Shown here: one piece after another, positions 1 to 12,644 of the stretch | How positions within the stretch are numbered: the first letter of the stretch is position 1 | Layout of the letters: every line of letters begins with the position of its first letter | Assembly (NCBI GenBank): GCA_003339415.1 | Contig: PDHQ01000245.1 | Location: 1 to 51,895 of the forward strand | DNA from: Ophiocordyceps camponoti-saundersi (nom. inval.) | Lineage: Eukaryota; Ascomycota; Sordariomycetes; Hypocreales; Ophiocordycipitaceae | Length of the DNA stretch: 51,895 nt | Direction: 5' to 3' | Position numbers and translations under genes: made by a program | The notes under the pieces: model-generated | Told to the model about the DNA's origin: nothing | What the model saw: the letters and a program-made list of their open reading frames with translations, nothing else | Databases searched by the model: none

Positions 1-389
1 GGAGAAAGGAAAGTTTATAAGGCACGGGGCGGAAGGAGCGGGGCGGTGTAGCGCAGCGCGGGGCGGTGCGGGGCGGTGCGGGGCGGTGCGAGGCGAGGCG
101 GGGCGGGGCGGGGCGGAGGAAGGAAAGTCCGAGGGGGGGTGGGGCAGAGTAGCGGGGCAGCCGCTTTATTATATATTAGTAATCAGAGGGGGGGGGCCAT
201 ATCTCTTTCTCTTCTGCCTCCCTCTTCCTTTCTGTTGTGTGACACACCCTGTGTCTAGGCTGTGCCCCACTCAGGGCTTGAGCCCGGTCAGGTCAGTGTG
301 TTAGACACACCAAATTAGTATGGAGGGGCCACTAGAGTTAGACTTAGTATCAGCAATATCACTGCCCGATCCGTGACAGCGTGCGTGCC
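1..389 (+). repeat. GC-rich, un-RIPped repeat segment, possibly the 3' part of an LTR
   Basis: TpG and CpA are frequent here, unlike in the DNA that follows. The first ~183 bases resemble 44386-44505 in the same orientation: both share GAGAAAGGAAA, TTTATAAGGC(A/G)CGGGG, GGGCGGTGCG units and a final ATTAGTAAT. The window therefore starts inside a dispersed repeat. TGACA at 374-378, just before RIPped sequence begins, would fit the end of a fungal LTR, and the 44.3-kb copy is preceded by a possible LTR start. No partner LTR is visible, so LTR identity is inference. Short open frames on this strand have no protein-like features. Confidence 0.45.
61..116 (+). repeat. Tandem GGGCGGTGCG / GGGCG array
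   Basis: Three exact copies of the 10-mer GGGCGGTGCG (61-90) are followed by five units of the form RGGCG (91-115). Two copies of the same 10-mer type recur at 44457-44476. The G runs could form quadruplexes on this strand. Poly-G runs also occur near 135 and 188. Confidence 0.85.
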
Positions 390-1253
390 TTAATACTTTC
401 CTCTTTTTCTTCTTTTTATTATCCTTAGAAGAAGGTGCGTTTCTGCTATATAATATTAAATTATTTTAAATTTATATAAAGGAATATACGCTTTTATAAT
501 AGCTTTAAATAAACTTAACTATATATTTATTTAAGCGCCTTTTATAGCTAATTATCCCCTTTAAATAACTTTCCTCCTTTATTATATAAATATAATATTA
601 CTTTTTCGCTTTTTATTCCCTTTTATTCCTTATCCGCCCGCTTTTCTTTTTTCCTTATATTAGCTTTAAGCTAATATTTACCTCCTCCGCCTCCTCCCTA
701 TAATCTTTTACTATAATTAATTAACTTAAAAGATTATTATAGCGCTAGCTATAGCTTAGCGCTAATATTAACTTATAATAAATATATCTTTAAGTAGGGG
801 AGGGCGTGCCTTAAAGTAAGGAGAATATTTAATATAATATTAATAGTAGGAGTTTTACTTATCCCGCTCCTAAGCTACGCGCGCTACGCGTAAGCGCTAG
901 CGTAAACTTACTTTATTAATATATAATAAAAGAGGAGGATAAGTATTATATATAAGCGCTAAATAATTAAGGGCTAGGTAATATATATAAGTTAGTAAAA
1001 GCGGCGTATTATATAGCAGCGGGTAAGCTTAATATATTATATAAATTAGTTAATACTATAATTATTTAGTAAAAAATATTATTCCTCTTTTTATTCTCTT
1101 ACTCCTACGCGTTAATATTTACTTAGCGGTTTATAATCTAAGTAGCTTATTTATCTTACTATTATTTAAGAATTTATTATTATTATTTCTTTTACTATTA
1201 AAAAAATACTTTATATTATAAGGTAAAAAAGTTAAGGCTAGTAGTAAAGGCGC

Positions 1254-1287
<34 letters not shown>

Positions 1288-2633
1288 TATTACTAAAAAT
1301 ATATTATAAGTTAAAATATATAAGGTAAATATAGCGATTATATTATTAGTAATAAGAATAAGCGTAGAGAATTACTATTACTTAAGCGTAAAAAGGGCGT
1401 AAAAGTTAGTTACTAAGCGCGGTATAATATAAGTAATAGCTAAGATAGTTTATAAGTAGTTAATATAAATAAGAAACTTTAGCGTAAGCTAAGCGCGCTA
1501 GCTAAGGATTTTTTTAGCGCGGAGGTAAATAAGTAAGGTAATAGCTTATCTTTTTTTAATTATTATCTATAAGTTATAGATATCCTACTATAAGCGTATA
1601 TCTATAATAAAAAGATATTTTTCTTAAAAGTATTATTTTCGCCGCTACTTATACGCCTTATAAGCCGCCTTATAACCGCGTTAGTAATTAATATTATAGC
1701 TATTATAAAGGTTTTAAATATAAGAAGTATATAAATATTTTACCTTTTATAATATAGTAACGCTTTTATTATCTAAATCCCCCTTTATAGCGTATCTGCT
1801 TATTATATAAAATAGTAACTATAGCTAACTAAATAATATATTAAAGTAGTAAGATAATAACTTAATAAATATAAAAAGCTTAAAAAATAATAATAATAAA
1901 AAGAAAAATAGCTATAAAGAGCTTAGAAAATAATAATAATAAAAAAAACTATAGGAATATAATAGCGGAATAATAAAATATAAAGCTTAGAGAAAAATTC
2001 ACTTAATAAGATAAAAATAATATAACTAGCTTAAGGAGAAAAAAAAAAGAAAAATTTTCTATATAAAGGGTATTTTAACTTATACCTTATATATATATAT
2101 ATACCGCGGCCGGAAATACTTTTTTCTTAAGGCGGCGGGGTATATAAGAGATTCGGGCTACGCTTAAATAGCTAAGTTACGTAAAGGTGCTTAGTTAAGT
2201 CCGCGCGTATAACGGGCGCGGGGTATATATAGGTATATATAATTAGTTAGCGTTATACGCGGGATAGGCGCGGGCTATATATAAATTATAACCTTAAGTA
2301 TATATACTATATATACTTTAAAACCTCTTAAGTTATTCTATATTAATAGAGTTAGCTTCTTATAAATATTAAAAAGTATAGGACTTTTATAATAAGTAAG
2401 ATTTAACTTTTTAAATAATTATTTATCTATTAGTAATTAATATAGAAGCGCTAAGCTATTAAGTATAGCTTTAGCGCGAAGAGGATAAAAATAATATAAA
2501 AATTAGCGTTTAATTTAAAACTTAATTTTAAGTAAATAATTAATAGTTTCCTTTTTTAAAAGTAAGTATTTATAAATATTTTATAAAAAGGAGGTTTTAT
2601 TAAATTTAAAAGCTTTTTAAATTTTAAAATAAT
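390..2633. other. RIP-degraded AT-rich DNA with no recognisable gene
   Basis: TpG and CpA are essentially absent and stops fill all frames. I recognised no transposon motif. A (TTA)n microsatellite lies at about 1255-1284. A less AT-rich patch around 2110-2290 carries several CGCGGG-type words but no assignable feature. It is presumably one or more dead transposons. Confidence 0.7.
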
Positions 2634-4502
2634 AATTTTTATATATTTTACAAATTCCGCGCTTATAGTAATATAAATATAAACTTCTTATTCTTATATT
2701 ATAAGTAGACTTCGCTCCTTTTATTACCTTATAGCGATAGCTAGCTATACCTAAAGTAACTTTAAAAAGAAAGGCGATACTATATAAGTTAATTATAACC
2801 GCGAAAATTTTTCACTTTAAATATAGCTTTATTTTAAATTATAATAATCTTAAACTTAAAAGTTTATTATACTTATTATTTTATTAAAAGCTAAGGTAAA
2901 TATTAATAAGATTATTTTAGGAGATATTTTTATTTTTATATAAATAATTATCGAATAAGTAGCGGAGTTTAAAAAGGTCTAGTAAAATGCCCTTTTTACT
3001 CTGACTTTATTAGTTAGTAATATCTCCTTAGCTATTATAGCCGCGGTTTCCTCTTTTTTTATAGCTTTAAGGGGAGCGGAATTTTTTTAATATAAGCTAT
3101 AATTATAGCTAAAGCGCTAGAGAAAACTATTAAAAAGTTAGTTTTTAAGTAATATAAGCGATAGCTTATAATTTATTTTAATTTTATAGCTATTTCGCTT
3201 TAAGTTTTAAGCTTTAAAATAACTATAATAAGTATTAATTATAAACTTTATAAGTAAAGCTAAGCTTTTATAATAAGGAAATTACTTAGCGATAATATTA
3301 TAATAATATTTTAAGATATTATTTATAAGTTTTAGTTTAATTTAAAATAGCTTTATATTAATTTTAGAAAAAATATATATTTAATTAGTAAAAGTTATAC
3401 TCTTATTATAAGAAAGGTATTAACATAGGCTTTATAATAAGGTAGTAAAAAAGCTTTTTAAAAAAAGATTAAGTTATTAAATAAAATTTTAATAATATAA
3501 CTATATATAAAAAAATATTATTTTAAAACTTAGTAAAATTTTTTAATAATTATTATTAATAACGTAGTAAATATAAACTAAATTTATAATAAAAGCTTAG
3601 TAATATAAGCGGAGATTTTTAACGCTAAATTATATATATTAAAAGTTTAACCTTAATAATATTTTAAATATTATTAACTTAAATATATTATTAAATATTA
3701 TATAATAAAGCTATAATATAATAAATATTTTACCGCTTTATATATAAAAAGCGAGTCCGCTTACTTTATAACTTATAAGAAAAAATTATATTATTACCTT
3801 TTTTATTAAAAATCTTACCTTAAGTAAAGTTAACTTTACTTTAAGATAAGAGCGGTATAAGATTAAGCGAAAGATATATATATTACTTAACCTTAGAGGT
3901 TTATAAATTAAAGCTTTATATATACCGCCCCTTCTTCCTTTTTAGCGCTAACTAGAAACTAATAATAGCTAAAGCGGAAACGCTAAAAAGCGAATATAAT
4001 AATACCCCCTTTTTTAACTCTAACTTTATATTTATCTATAGCTCCGCTATAATAATTTAGCTATCTTTTAAAATTAGCTATTATAAAATTTATTATAAGA
4101 TAGTAAAACCTTTATATATACTTAAGTTATACTAATAAGGCCTTAATAAATCGAATTATTAAAGCTATTTTTATTAAATATAAGGATTTAATTTATAGCG
4201 ATAATAATAATTAGGAGGATAAGTAAGCTATATAAACTCTATACCGGACCTAGTTTACGCGTACTCTTATTACCGCGAAGTCCGCTTTAAGGGAAATATT
4301 AGCTTTTAAATTACTAGTTAATACCTAACTTATTAAATATATAAAATATTAAGTATAGATAAAGTTTAAGTTAAAGCTAAGGTAACGTTTAAGGGGAGGG
4401 TTTTACTCTAAGTTCTCTAGTTTTTCCCCTTTCTAAAATATATATAAGATAGTTCTAAGCTATATAAGGCATATTAGCGTATAAATTATTATTATTATTA
4501 TA
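2634..4502 (+). mobile_element. LINE-like element, copy A (RIPped)
   Basis: About 1.87 kb is the inverted counterpart of 48519-50377: shared landmarks include GCTCCTTTTATTACCTTATAG near 2717 and CTATACCGGACCTAG near 4238. Both copies seem to begin and end at the same points. The 3' end on this strand is a TTA-repeat tail (4483-4502). The other copy has an exact 17-bp TSD, which with the tail suggests target-primed (non-LTR) insertion. I could not identify a coding domain. No convincing TSD is seen here because both flanks are low-complexity AT. It could also be a non-autonomous family with fixed ends. Confidence 0.5.
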
Positions 4503-5001
4503 CTCCGCTATTTAATTATAATAAATACTCTAAGCTTATTTAAGCTAATAGCGGACTTAAGTAAAGGTATACTTAGTATTAAGAATATTAATATTATTTA
4601 TAAATCTAATAATAAGTATATTAATTACTTATTCTAAGCGCTTATAAAAAGATAAAATATATAAAATAAATAATATCGGAGAGAGCAGGGAGCTTTAAGG
4701 GACTCTAGTAAAAATAAAAAAAAGGTTTAATAATTTATTATTAACTTTTAAGCGGGAGGTATAGTTAAAAAAGTAAGAGCGGAGGAAAGCTATAATTTAT
4801 TTAGGAAAGCTAAAAAAGTTAAAGATTTCTATTAGCTTAAAATATAAAATATAATTAAAAGCGCTTATTATATCTAATATTAAAAAAGAAATAAAGCTTT
4901 AAAAGCTTTAAGTAATATAGATAAACTTTATTAAAAGGAGTAAGATACTATTAATAAACTAATTTAGCTAGTTACTTATTTAATTTTATAATAAGATTTC
5001 T
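4503..5001. other. RIPped spacer
   Basis: AT-rich, stop-filled sequence between the LINE-like tail and the tRNA-like gene. I see nothing assignable in it. Confidence 0.6.
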
Positions 5002-5083
5002 GCCCTCCTAGCGTAGTAGTTAAGCGTCTAGAGATATTAGTCTCCTATAAGAGAGGTAGTCGGTTCGAATCCGGCGGAGGGTA
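5002..5083 (+). tRNA. tRNA-like gene, anticodon not assigned (possible pseudogene)
   Basis: The ends form a 7-bp acceptor stem: GCCCTCC (5002-5008) pairs with GGAGGGT (5076-5082, one G-T), then discriminator A5083. The T arm is GTCGG-TTCGAAT-CCGGC and includes a perfect B box, GGTTCGAATCC. TAGCGTAGTAGTTA resembles an A box. At 82 nt it is long enough for a long variable arm (Ser/Leu class) or a short intron. The D stem is imperfect. The middle folds as GAGA-TATTAG-TCTC or TCTC-CTATAA-GAGA, and neither gives a canonical 7-base anticodon loop with U33. A T6 tract follows within 7 nt. A tRNA-derived SINE head is the main alternative. Confidence 0.6.
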
Positions 5084-5084
5084 C

Positions 5085-5099
5085 GGGTATTTTTTACCC
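5085..5099 (+). terminator. T-tract hairpin after the tRNA-like gene
   Basis: GGGTA (5085-5089) pairs with TACCC (5095-5099). The T6 run at 5090-5095 is a standard RNA polymerase III stop and lies where a tRNA gene would need it. Confidence 0.6.
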
Positions 5100-5110
5100 T
5101 AACTATATAG

Positions 5111-5205
5111 CCGGGGTATAGTCCGACCCCGGCATAACCCCGGCAGGAGTAGTAACCCTGCCGGGCTCCTTTCCTCCCTCGGCAGGAGTAGTAACCCGGC
5201 CGAGG
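5111..5205. repeat. Three consecutive GC-rich hairpins
   Basis: Hairpin 1: CCGGGG (5111-5116) with CCCCGG (5127-5132). Hairpin 2: CCCGGCAGG (5139-5147) with CCTGCCGGG (5157-5165). Hairpin 3: CCTCGGC (5177-5183) with GCCGAGG (5199-5205). Hairpins 2 and 3 share the core GGCAGGAGTAGTAACCC but differ in stem bases on both arms, so pairing is kept. CpA and TpG survive here while the surroundings are RIPped. Confidence 0.8.
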
Positions 5206-8200
5206 CTTAGGTAAGGTAAGGCGCGGGGGTATAGTTAGATAACGTAAGTTATTAAAAGAATAGGTCCCTTTTAATAGCGACTATAATCCGGTAATAAAGT
5301 ACGATTACGAAGTAATATATCTTCGCTATAGTATCTGCCGATATATGTACTAGAATTACTTAGAACTTAGATAAGATATATAATAAGAAGTATAGGTACC
5401 TCTTACTTAGGACCGGCGTAACTTCGGATACTTCCTATAATAATTAAGCTTTCCGATATAACGTAATTAGCTTATAAGCTAGCCGAATATATTTAGTAAG
5501 GGGTTTTTCCTTAGGGCACTCCGGTTTTTCCTCTCTATTAAACGATTATATGCCTAAATACCTATATAGGTTACTAGAGTAATATAATATATATATATAT
5601 AAAAAGATTTCTATAAACTTTACTATATAGGATATCTTCTTCGTAATTATAAATTTAAAAATCTTATTTATAGTATTAAGATAGGAGATAAGATAATAGC
5701 TACTTAAAGTTTAATAAACTTTTAGGCTTTTTCCCGCTTTTTAGAGAATTATAATATTAAAAGTCTAATATTAAGTAAAAAAATATTTATAAGTAATATA
5801 TTTTTAAAAAAGCTTAGTTATAACTATTATAAAAAGTTATTTATAACTTTTTAAAAAGCTAATATAGATATTATTAAGCTTAGTAAATTTTTATAATATA
5901 ATATTAAAAATAATAAAGTAGATTTTATTTTCGGTAACTTAAAAGGGAATATTTATTAAAAGGAAAAAATTAGAGATAGGAAAATATAAAGTATTTTCTA
6001 AAAAATAAGGAAAGAACTTATAAGCTAAAAGCTTTAATTTTTTAAAGAAAGATAATTAAAAAGCGGAGTTTATATCTTATTAAAAAGGAGAAGTATATAT
6101 AAGCTTTAAAAGAGCCTAGCTATAAAGTTTTACTTACTAAGTTATAAATTATATAATATTAAAGTTATAGCTTATAAAAGTAAGAAATCGCTTTTAGTTA
6201 TTTTTTTTACTTTTCTAATAAAAGATTTTTATTATATTATAGCGTTTTAATATACTTATTAGTAATTAAAATTTAGCTATACTTACTAATACCGCTTAGT
6301 ATACTTTATATTAAAAATTATAAAAGTAATTTTTAAAATTTACTATAAGTATAAGTAAAAACTATATTATTAAAGTAATTTTAAAACTATTAAGTTAGCT
6401 ATAATATTTAATTACTTATATAATTATATTATTAATTTTTTAATATTTACTATAAACTCTACTTAAATAGTAAAAAATAAAAGGCGGTTTTTTATTTTTA
6501 CTTATAAAATATTAAAATTAAAATATTTCTAGTATAATATTAAAATAAAGTTTAAAAAAAAAGTAATAAATAATATAAATTAGAGGATATAATTAAAGCT
6601 AAAAAGATTAAAATCTAAGCTAAAATATATAAGGAAATAGTTAAGTATACTCTTAATTAAGTTAATAATATTAGCTTTTTACTTATATATTTTTTAAATA
6701 ATCTTATAAGGAGGGGTAAGGAGTTTAAGGCGGAATTAGTAAAAAGTAGAGAGAAGCTTTATAAAGTAAAGGGAGGTATATTTATAAAAGTTTTAAAAGG
6801 GGTAATAAGCGTTAAAATTGCTAAGAATAATTAGCGGAGCGGAGGCGAAGGTAAAGTATAAGGAAAAAGGAGGAGGTAATAAGTATAGGAGAGGTTTAGT
6901 ATATATTTTAAATAGCGGGAAATAAATAGTAAATATTTAAAGCTTATTATAAAAAGAAACTCTAATTAAGTTAAGCTTTATAATAAGGTCTTAGTTATTT
7001 ACTTTATATTATTTATATATATAAAAGAAAGCTTTACTTTTATTTTAAATAAGGTAGTAAGAAGCGAGTTTAGAAAGTAAAAGGTAATTATATATATTAA
7101 GCTAAAATTCTTATATAGCGATAATATTATAGCTTTTTTTACTAACTAAAGTAAGCTAAGTAAAGCGGTTAATTTTTTATATATTTTATAGTAAAATTAT
7201 AATTTTTATAAAAACTAAGTATTAGAAATAGTTATTTATAATTATTTTAATTATATAAAGTTTACTAATATAAACTTTACTTAAGATTATTATAAAGCTA
7301 GTTATAAGTTATAAAGTTTATTATATAGCTTATAGCCTTTACGGGTATTACTAAGTTAGAAGCTTTTTAAAAAGATTTAAGTAAATAGCGTGCTATAGAA
7401 AAATCGCTAAAGCGTATTTTTAGAGGATTTATAATATACTCGCTTTTTTAGAGAAATTATAATAAAGCTTTCGCTATTTTTATAAAATTACTGCTAAGTA
7501 AGGGCTAGAAGTTAAGTAGATTATAATAATTAAAAAAGGCGAGGTTTATTAAGAAAGCTAAACTTAGTATAGCTTTACTATTTTTAAGACTTTAGGCAGT
7601 TTTTTAACTATATAAAGTATATACCCTTATATAAAATATAATAGCGGGTTTTTCTCTCTTTTATATAAGGTAGTTTTCTTCTTTATTATTATATAAAGTA
7701 GCTATATAATATTTATATTAAAAGGGCTCTTAATAATACTTAGTAATATACTTAAATTAAAAGTATTTATAGTATTACTTAAAGCGTATAAAATTTTTAT
7801 AAAATTTATAGTAAATTATCTTTATATTTATAATTATTTTATTTAAGCAAAGCTTATTTATATTCTTTATACTATTTAAGCTTATAATAAGATAAGTTTA
7901 TAAAGCTTCTCTACTAATAATATACTAAATTTAAAATACTTTTACTTAAACTATATTAACTTTATTTACCTTTTTAATAATATTAAATAGCGTATTATAG
8001 TAATAGTTAGCTATTAAGGTTTAAATACTTTTAGTAATAATAATATAAGTTTAATATATATACTTAGCCTCCGCTTTAAAAGCCTAAGCTACTTATTTAT
8101 CCCTAAAAGTAAAATTTTTATATTTTAAGTTAAATATAATAATAAGATTACCGCTAGGAAATTAGCGCGCGGTAACTATTATAAAATAGCTTATAGCTTT

Positions 8201-8894
8201 ATTAACTTTCTAGATAACTTTTTAAAAAATAGGCGCTAGAACTTTATTAATTATTAGGATATTTTTTACTAATATAAATACCTCCTTCTCTATTTTTACT
8301 AAAACTAGCCGTATAAGGGGCGCTATAAGGGGGGCGGAGTTTAAGGCGGAGTTTATAATTACGCTAGCTTAAGTTAAAGCTTTAAGGGCGGAGTTTAACT
8401 TCTTACTTATTACCTTATAGAAAGTAGCTTTAACTAACTTTTAAATAGCGCGGAAAATAATAATAAGTAAGCTAAATAAGTTTTTATAAGCTTATTAGCG
8501 CTATTAAAGCTTAGTAAACGCTATATTAAAAATACCTTATATAAGGCGAAAATTTTATATAAAGATTACTTTAATAAGTTTTTTATATATAAACCTTAAG
8601 ATAAGATTTATTAAGGTTTAAAAAATATTAATAAATAAGTTATTAAAGTTAATAATAGTATTATATTAATTTTTACTTATATATAGATATTATTAAGATT
8701 AGTTAAGCTTTTAAGTCTCGCTATTAAGTATTATTAGCACTAATAGCGGACTAGGAGGCGGACCGCCTTATAACCTTATATTTAAAGTTATTCTCTTAAT
8801 AAAGTTAAACTTTAAGAAGTAAAAAGTATTAAGTTTTTATAATATTATAGCGTTAAGTATAAATAGAAACTTTAATTATCTAAAGTTATAAAAA
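5206..8894. other. RIPped DNA, no identified gene
   Basis: 5206-5560 still has scattered TpG/CpA (for example near 5345, 5515 and 5550) and a moderate GC level. It may be a solo LTR or another unique islet, but I found no second copy. From about 5560 to 8894 the sequence is fully RIPped. A TA run lies at about 5587-5603. Parts of 7380-8330 look formerly coding on the + strand, but I recognised no motif. It is most likely dead transposon sequence. Confidence 0.55.
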
Positions 8895-8896
8895 GT

Positions 8897-9363
8897 TATT
8901 AAGATTTCCTTTTAGGATTTCTTTATAATAACTCTTAAGATTTTATTAAAATTTCTTACTAAATTTAATATTAAAATATACTTTTAGAAATTTTTAGATT
9001 TTACTAGGAAATCCTTATATATTAGGAAATTACTATATATTAGGAAATCTCTATTTTACTAATATATATAGAAATTACCGTAAAATCCCCTTAAGTAAAT
9101 ACTTTTAAGATTATATTAGGAAATCTTCCTTAAGCTCCTAGCTATATAATTAGCTTAGTATTCCTTAAAGTAATAATTTAGATTTTTTTTATAGTTACTA
9201 TTTTAATTCTTAAAGACTCTTACTTATATTTATACTTTTTATAATAGCTATTTTATAATCTTATAATTAGTAGCTAGCTTATCTCCCTTTTTTATATATT
9301 ATACCTAATAGCTAGCTTAATATATATACTTATTAGAAAATTATATATATAAGCGTATATTAA
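8897..9363 (+). repeat. 5' LTR of the chromovirus
   Basis: It aligns over its length with 26975-27443, mostly through C/T and G/A differences. Shared blocks include GATTTCTTTATAATAACTCT, TTAGGAAATCTCTATTTTA and the end AAGCGTATATTA. Internally it repeats the short motif TAGGAAAT. Confidence 0.8.
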
Positions 9364-11211
9364 CTAGTAGTAATTTTATATTTTACTAATTTATAGATTT
9401 CTAACTATTAAGGTAATAAGTTAAACTTAAAATATTTTTACTAATAAGACTTTATAAGCGTAGATTTTTAGCTTAGAAAAAAGCTTTATTATATTTATTA
9501 CTTTACCCTAACTATATATTATTTTTTTACCCCTAAACTTTTTAAGGTAATTAAAGAAAAATTTTTACTAAGAAAGAAAAAGCTTATATTTTTAATACTT
9601 ATAAAAAAGCTAAGAAACCTTACTTTTTTAAAAGTAAATTTCCTCCTTTATAATATAGAGAAATAAGGGTAGTTAGAAAGTATTTACTATATTAAGATAA
9701 TCCCTAAGGAACTAAGTTACTTATTATAATTAATTATTTCTTAACTAATCTAAACGTAATTATAAACTATAATTAACTATTTAAATAAGTAAATTAACTA
9801 AAATATATATTAAATAGTATCTTTTACTTATTTAGAATTCCTTTAGAAAACCAGCTACCTTTTATTTAAGAATACTTTTAAACTAAGGTTTAAAATTAGT
9901 TAGTAACTTTTTAGTCTTTTTTTAGTTAGTCTAGACTAACTAACTAAAGTCCTTGTTTTTAAGGACTAAATTAGTTACTAACTAACTAAAGTCCTTATAG
10001 TAACTAATTTTAGTTAGTTACTTTTAGTCTTTAGTTAGTTAGTAACTAACTAAAGACACTAACTAACTAAAGACTAAAAAATTAGTCCTTAGCGTTAATT
10101 ATTTTTTTTATATTCTTAAAAAAGACCTTATTAAAAGCGCTTCTTAATAATATTTTTTTATAATTTTAGCTATTTTACTTATTTATTAATAAAAGGTTAA
10201 AGATAATACTTTTTTAAAAAATATTTTTTAAAAATATTAATAAGAAAAAAAACCTTAGTAAATTATATAATAGTAAGTAATAATCTAAATAAATAAATAA
10301 GTATTATTATAGCTAAAAATTACTTTTTTATAATTTTATCTATTTTCTTAAAATTATTATAAAAGTATCAATAAAAAGAATATAGTTATTTTAAGAATCT
10401 ATTATAAGTACTAAATAATATTATTTTAAAAGCTTTTAAGATTTATATTACTTTAAATATTATATCTTATAAGGCTATAGTTTTTTTCTCTTTTTTAATA
10501 AATTATTAAAAAAGATAATAAATATTTTATTTGCTACCTTATACTAGGTACTAAAAATACTAATATTTATTTTAAAAGCTTAGTTAAAGAGAAAAAAATA
10601 ATTTAAAAATCTAGTAAGAAAGAAAAAAGTCTGCTTTACGTAATAATATTTTTTTAGGTTAGTAAGCTTATTATAGCCGTAGTTATAATTTATTTTCTAT
10701 TTTTTACTTTTTTTTCCTTACTAAGTTATTTTTTAGTATAATAAACTAAGATATAGATAAAAGTTTTATTTTTATAAAAATAACTCCTTTAATAATAAGG
10801 TTAAAAATATAAATTAAATATTTTTAAGTAATAGATTTTTTAAGCTTTCTTATAAGATTTTATACTTAAAATTATAACTATTAATTTAATTTTATTTATA
10901 TTATTAACCTTAAAAGACTTCCCTTATTTAAATAAAAGATTTAATAGAAAAACGAATAATAGCTATAAAACTATAAATAAAATATAGCTTATAGCTTTAA
11001 AATATATATAACTTTTTACCTTTTAAATTTTTTTTATATACCTTTATATCTTTTTATAGAATATATTAAATTTAAGGAATAAATAGCTATTTTATATAAT
11101 TATTCTTTTAATTTATATAATATTATATTAGCTTAGAAATATATATTATAAAAAATATAAGTAAGCTTCTAAAGCTAAAATAATCTTTTTTTTATTTTTA
11201 AATTATATTTT

Positions 11212-11870
11212 ATTATACCTTATACCTTTTTTAAAATTACTTAAGTTATAAAAAGTACTTTACCCCACGGGGGGTACTTAGTACGCGGTATATAACTTAG
11301 TAAGTAGTAAAAATATATTTCTCTTTTTTTAAGAATTTATTTAAAATAGATAATAAATAGCTAAAAAATTTTTAAAAAATATATTAGATAGCTTAAGCTT
11401 TTATTAATCTTATATATATTTTCTTTACTTTTTTTACCGCTTTTTCTTAGTTTTTTTCTTAAGTTAATAGAAAAGAGCTCTTTATACCTACCCCTCTTTA
11501 TAAGTAATACGAGGTTTTAAGTAGACCTTTAAACCTTACTACTAAAAGATATTCTAAAAATATAAAGAAGGTATATCCCGGAAAAGTAAGTTTATAACCG
11601 AATACGTAGCGTAAGGCGCTTTTTCTAGCGTATTACTAAGTACCCTTACTTACTTTCCCTATACTTAGAAAAATTTTAAAAGTCTCCCTTTTTTTAATAA
11701 CTTAGTAATTCTATAAGATAACTTTAACTTTAAATTCCTCTATTACTTTTAATTTTAACCCGATAAAGATAAAAAGAGTATCGTAAAGAAGCTTTTTTAC
11801 CGAAAAATAAAATAACGTTATCTATTAGTACCGTTACCTCTCTAGGCTTTATCGAAATAGCTTAAAAAGC
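11212..11870 (+). repeat. Internal direct repeat of the hAT element, unit 1
   Basis: It is closely similar to 12645-13262 in the same orientation, about 1.43 kb apart. Shared blocks include AAAGTACTTTACCCC, AATACGAGGTTTTAAGTA, GAAGGTATATCCCGGAAAAG and GAATACGTAGCGTAAGGCGC. The blocks are CpG-containing and mostly lack RIP targets. No coding potential is recognised, so it may be a regulatory or subterminal duplication. Confidence 0.75.
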
Positions 11871-12644
11871 GACCCCCCCTTAATTAATTAAAGTAAGCTA
11901 CCTTAAAAAAGCTTTATAATTAACAATACTAATTATTTTTAGCAATTTTAACTATATAGAAGAGAATTAAGCGAATTAGGTTATAATACGCTAGGCGATC
12001 TAGGCCTTTTCTTTAAAAATAAATAAAAAGTAAGAAAAAAAATAGAAAAAAAATATAAAGGCGTAGAAAAAAGCTTATAAAATAGCTAGAAAATTAGCAG
12101 AAAAAGTAAAAAAACCTTATTATAATATAGAACCTAAAGATAATAGAATACTAATATAGGAATAGTATATAGAAGAGTTTATTAAAGATATTTATAATAA
12201 GATATTATAATTTATTTATAGTAAAAGCTTATTTTTCTTATTAAAATTCTAATAAAATAATTTAAATAATAAAAGTATTATAAGCCTTTTAAGTAGATAT
12301 TATTAGATTTTTTTAAAATAATTAAGGGTTTTAAAAATACTTTCTATTTATTAGCTTATTTAAGAAATTATAAATTACTAGTATTTTACTTATAATAAAG
12401 TATATTATATAAAAGAGAAAAATCTTATATATAATTTTTTTAGATTTTCTATATAGTTTTTATCTTATAAGGTAACTATTTAAAAAATACTTTATAATAA
12501 AAATAAAGTTATATATACTATTTAATAATATAACTTAATTTTATAAATACGCTTTAGATAGTAAATAAATTAAATTAAAAACTTATTATAAAAGCTTTTA
12601 AGCTAATTTATAATAAAAATATTTTTTTTTACTTTTTTTACTTA

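Noticed and set aside
76..304. Two overlapping short open frames in the GC-rich left edge
   Set aside because: Gly/Arg-rich translations of the GGGCG array with no domain; they arise from repeat composition and lack a gene context.
9000..9130. CRISPR-like spacing of the TAGGAAAT words in the LTR
   Set aside because: The repeats are short, imperfect and irregularly spaced, lie within an LTR, and the organism is a fungus.
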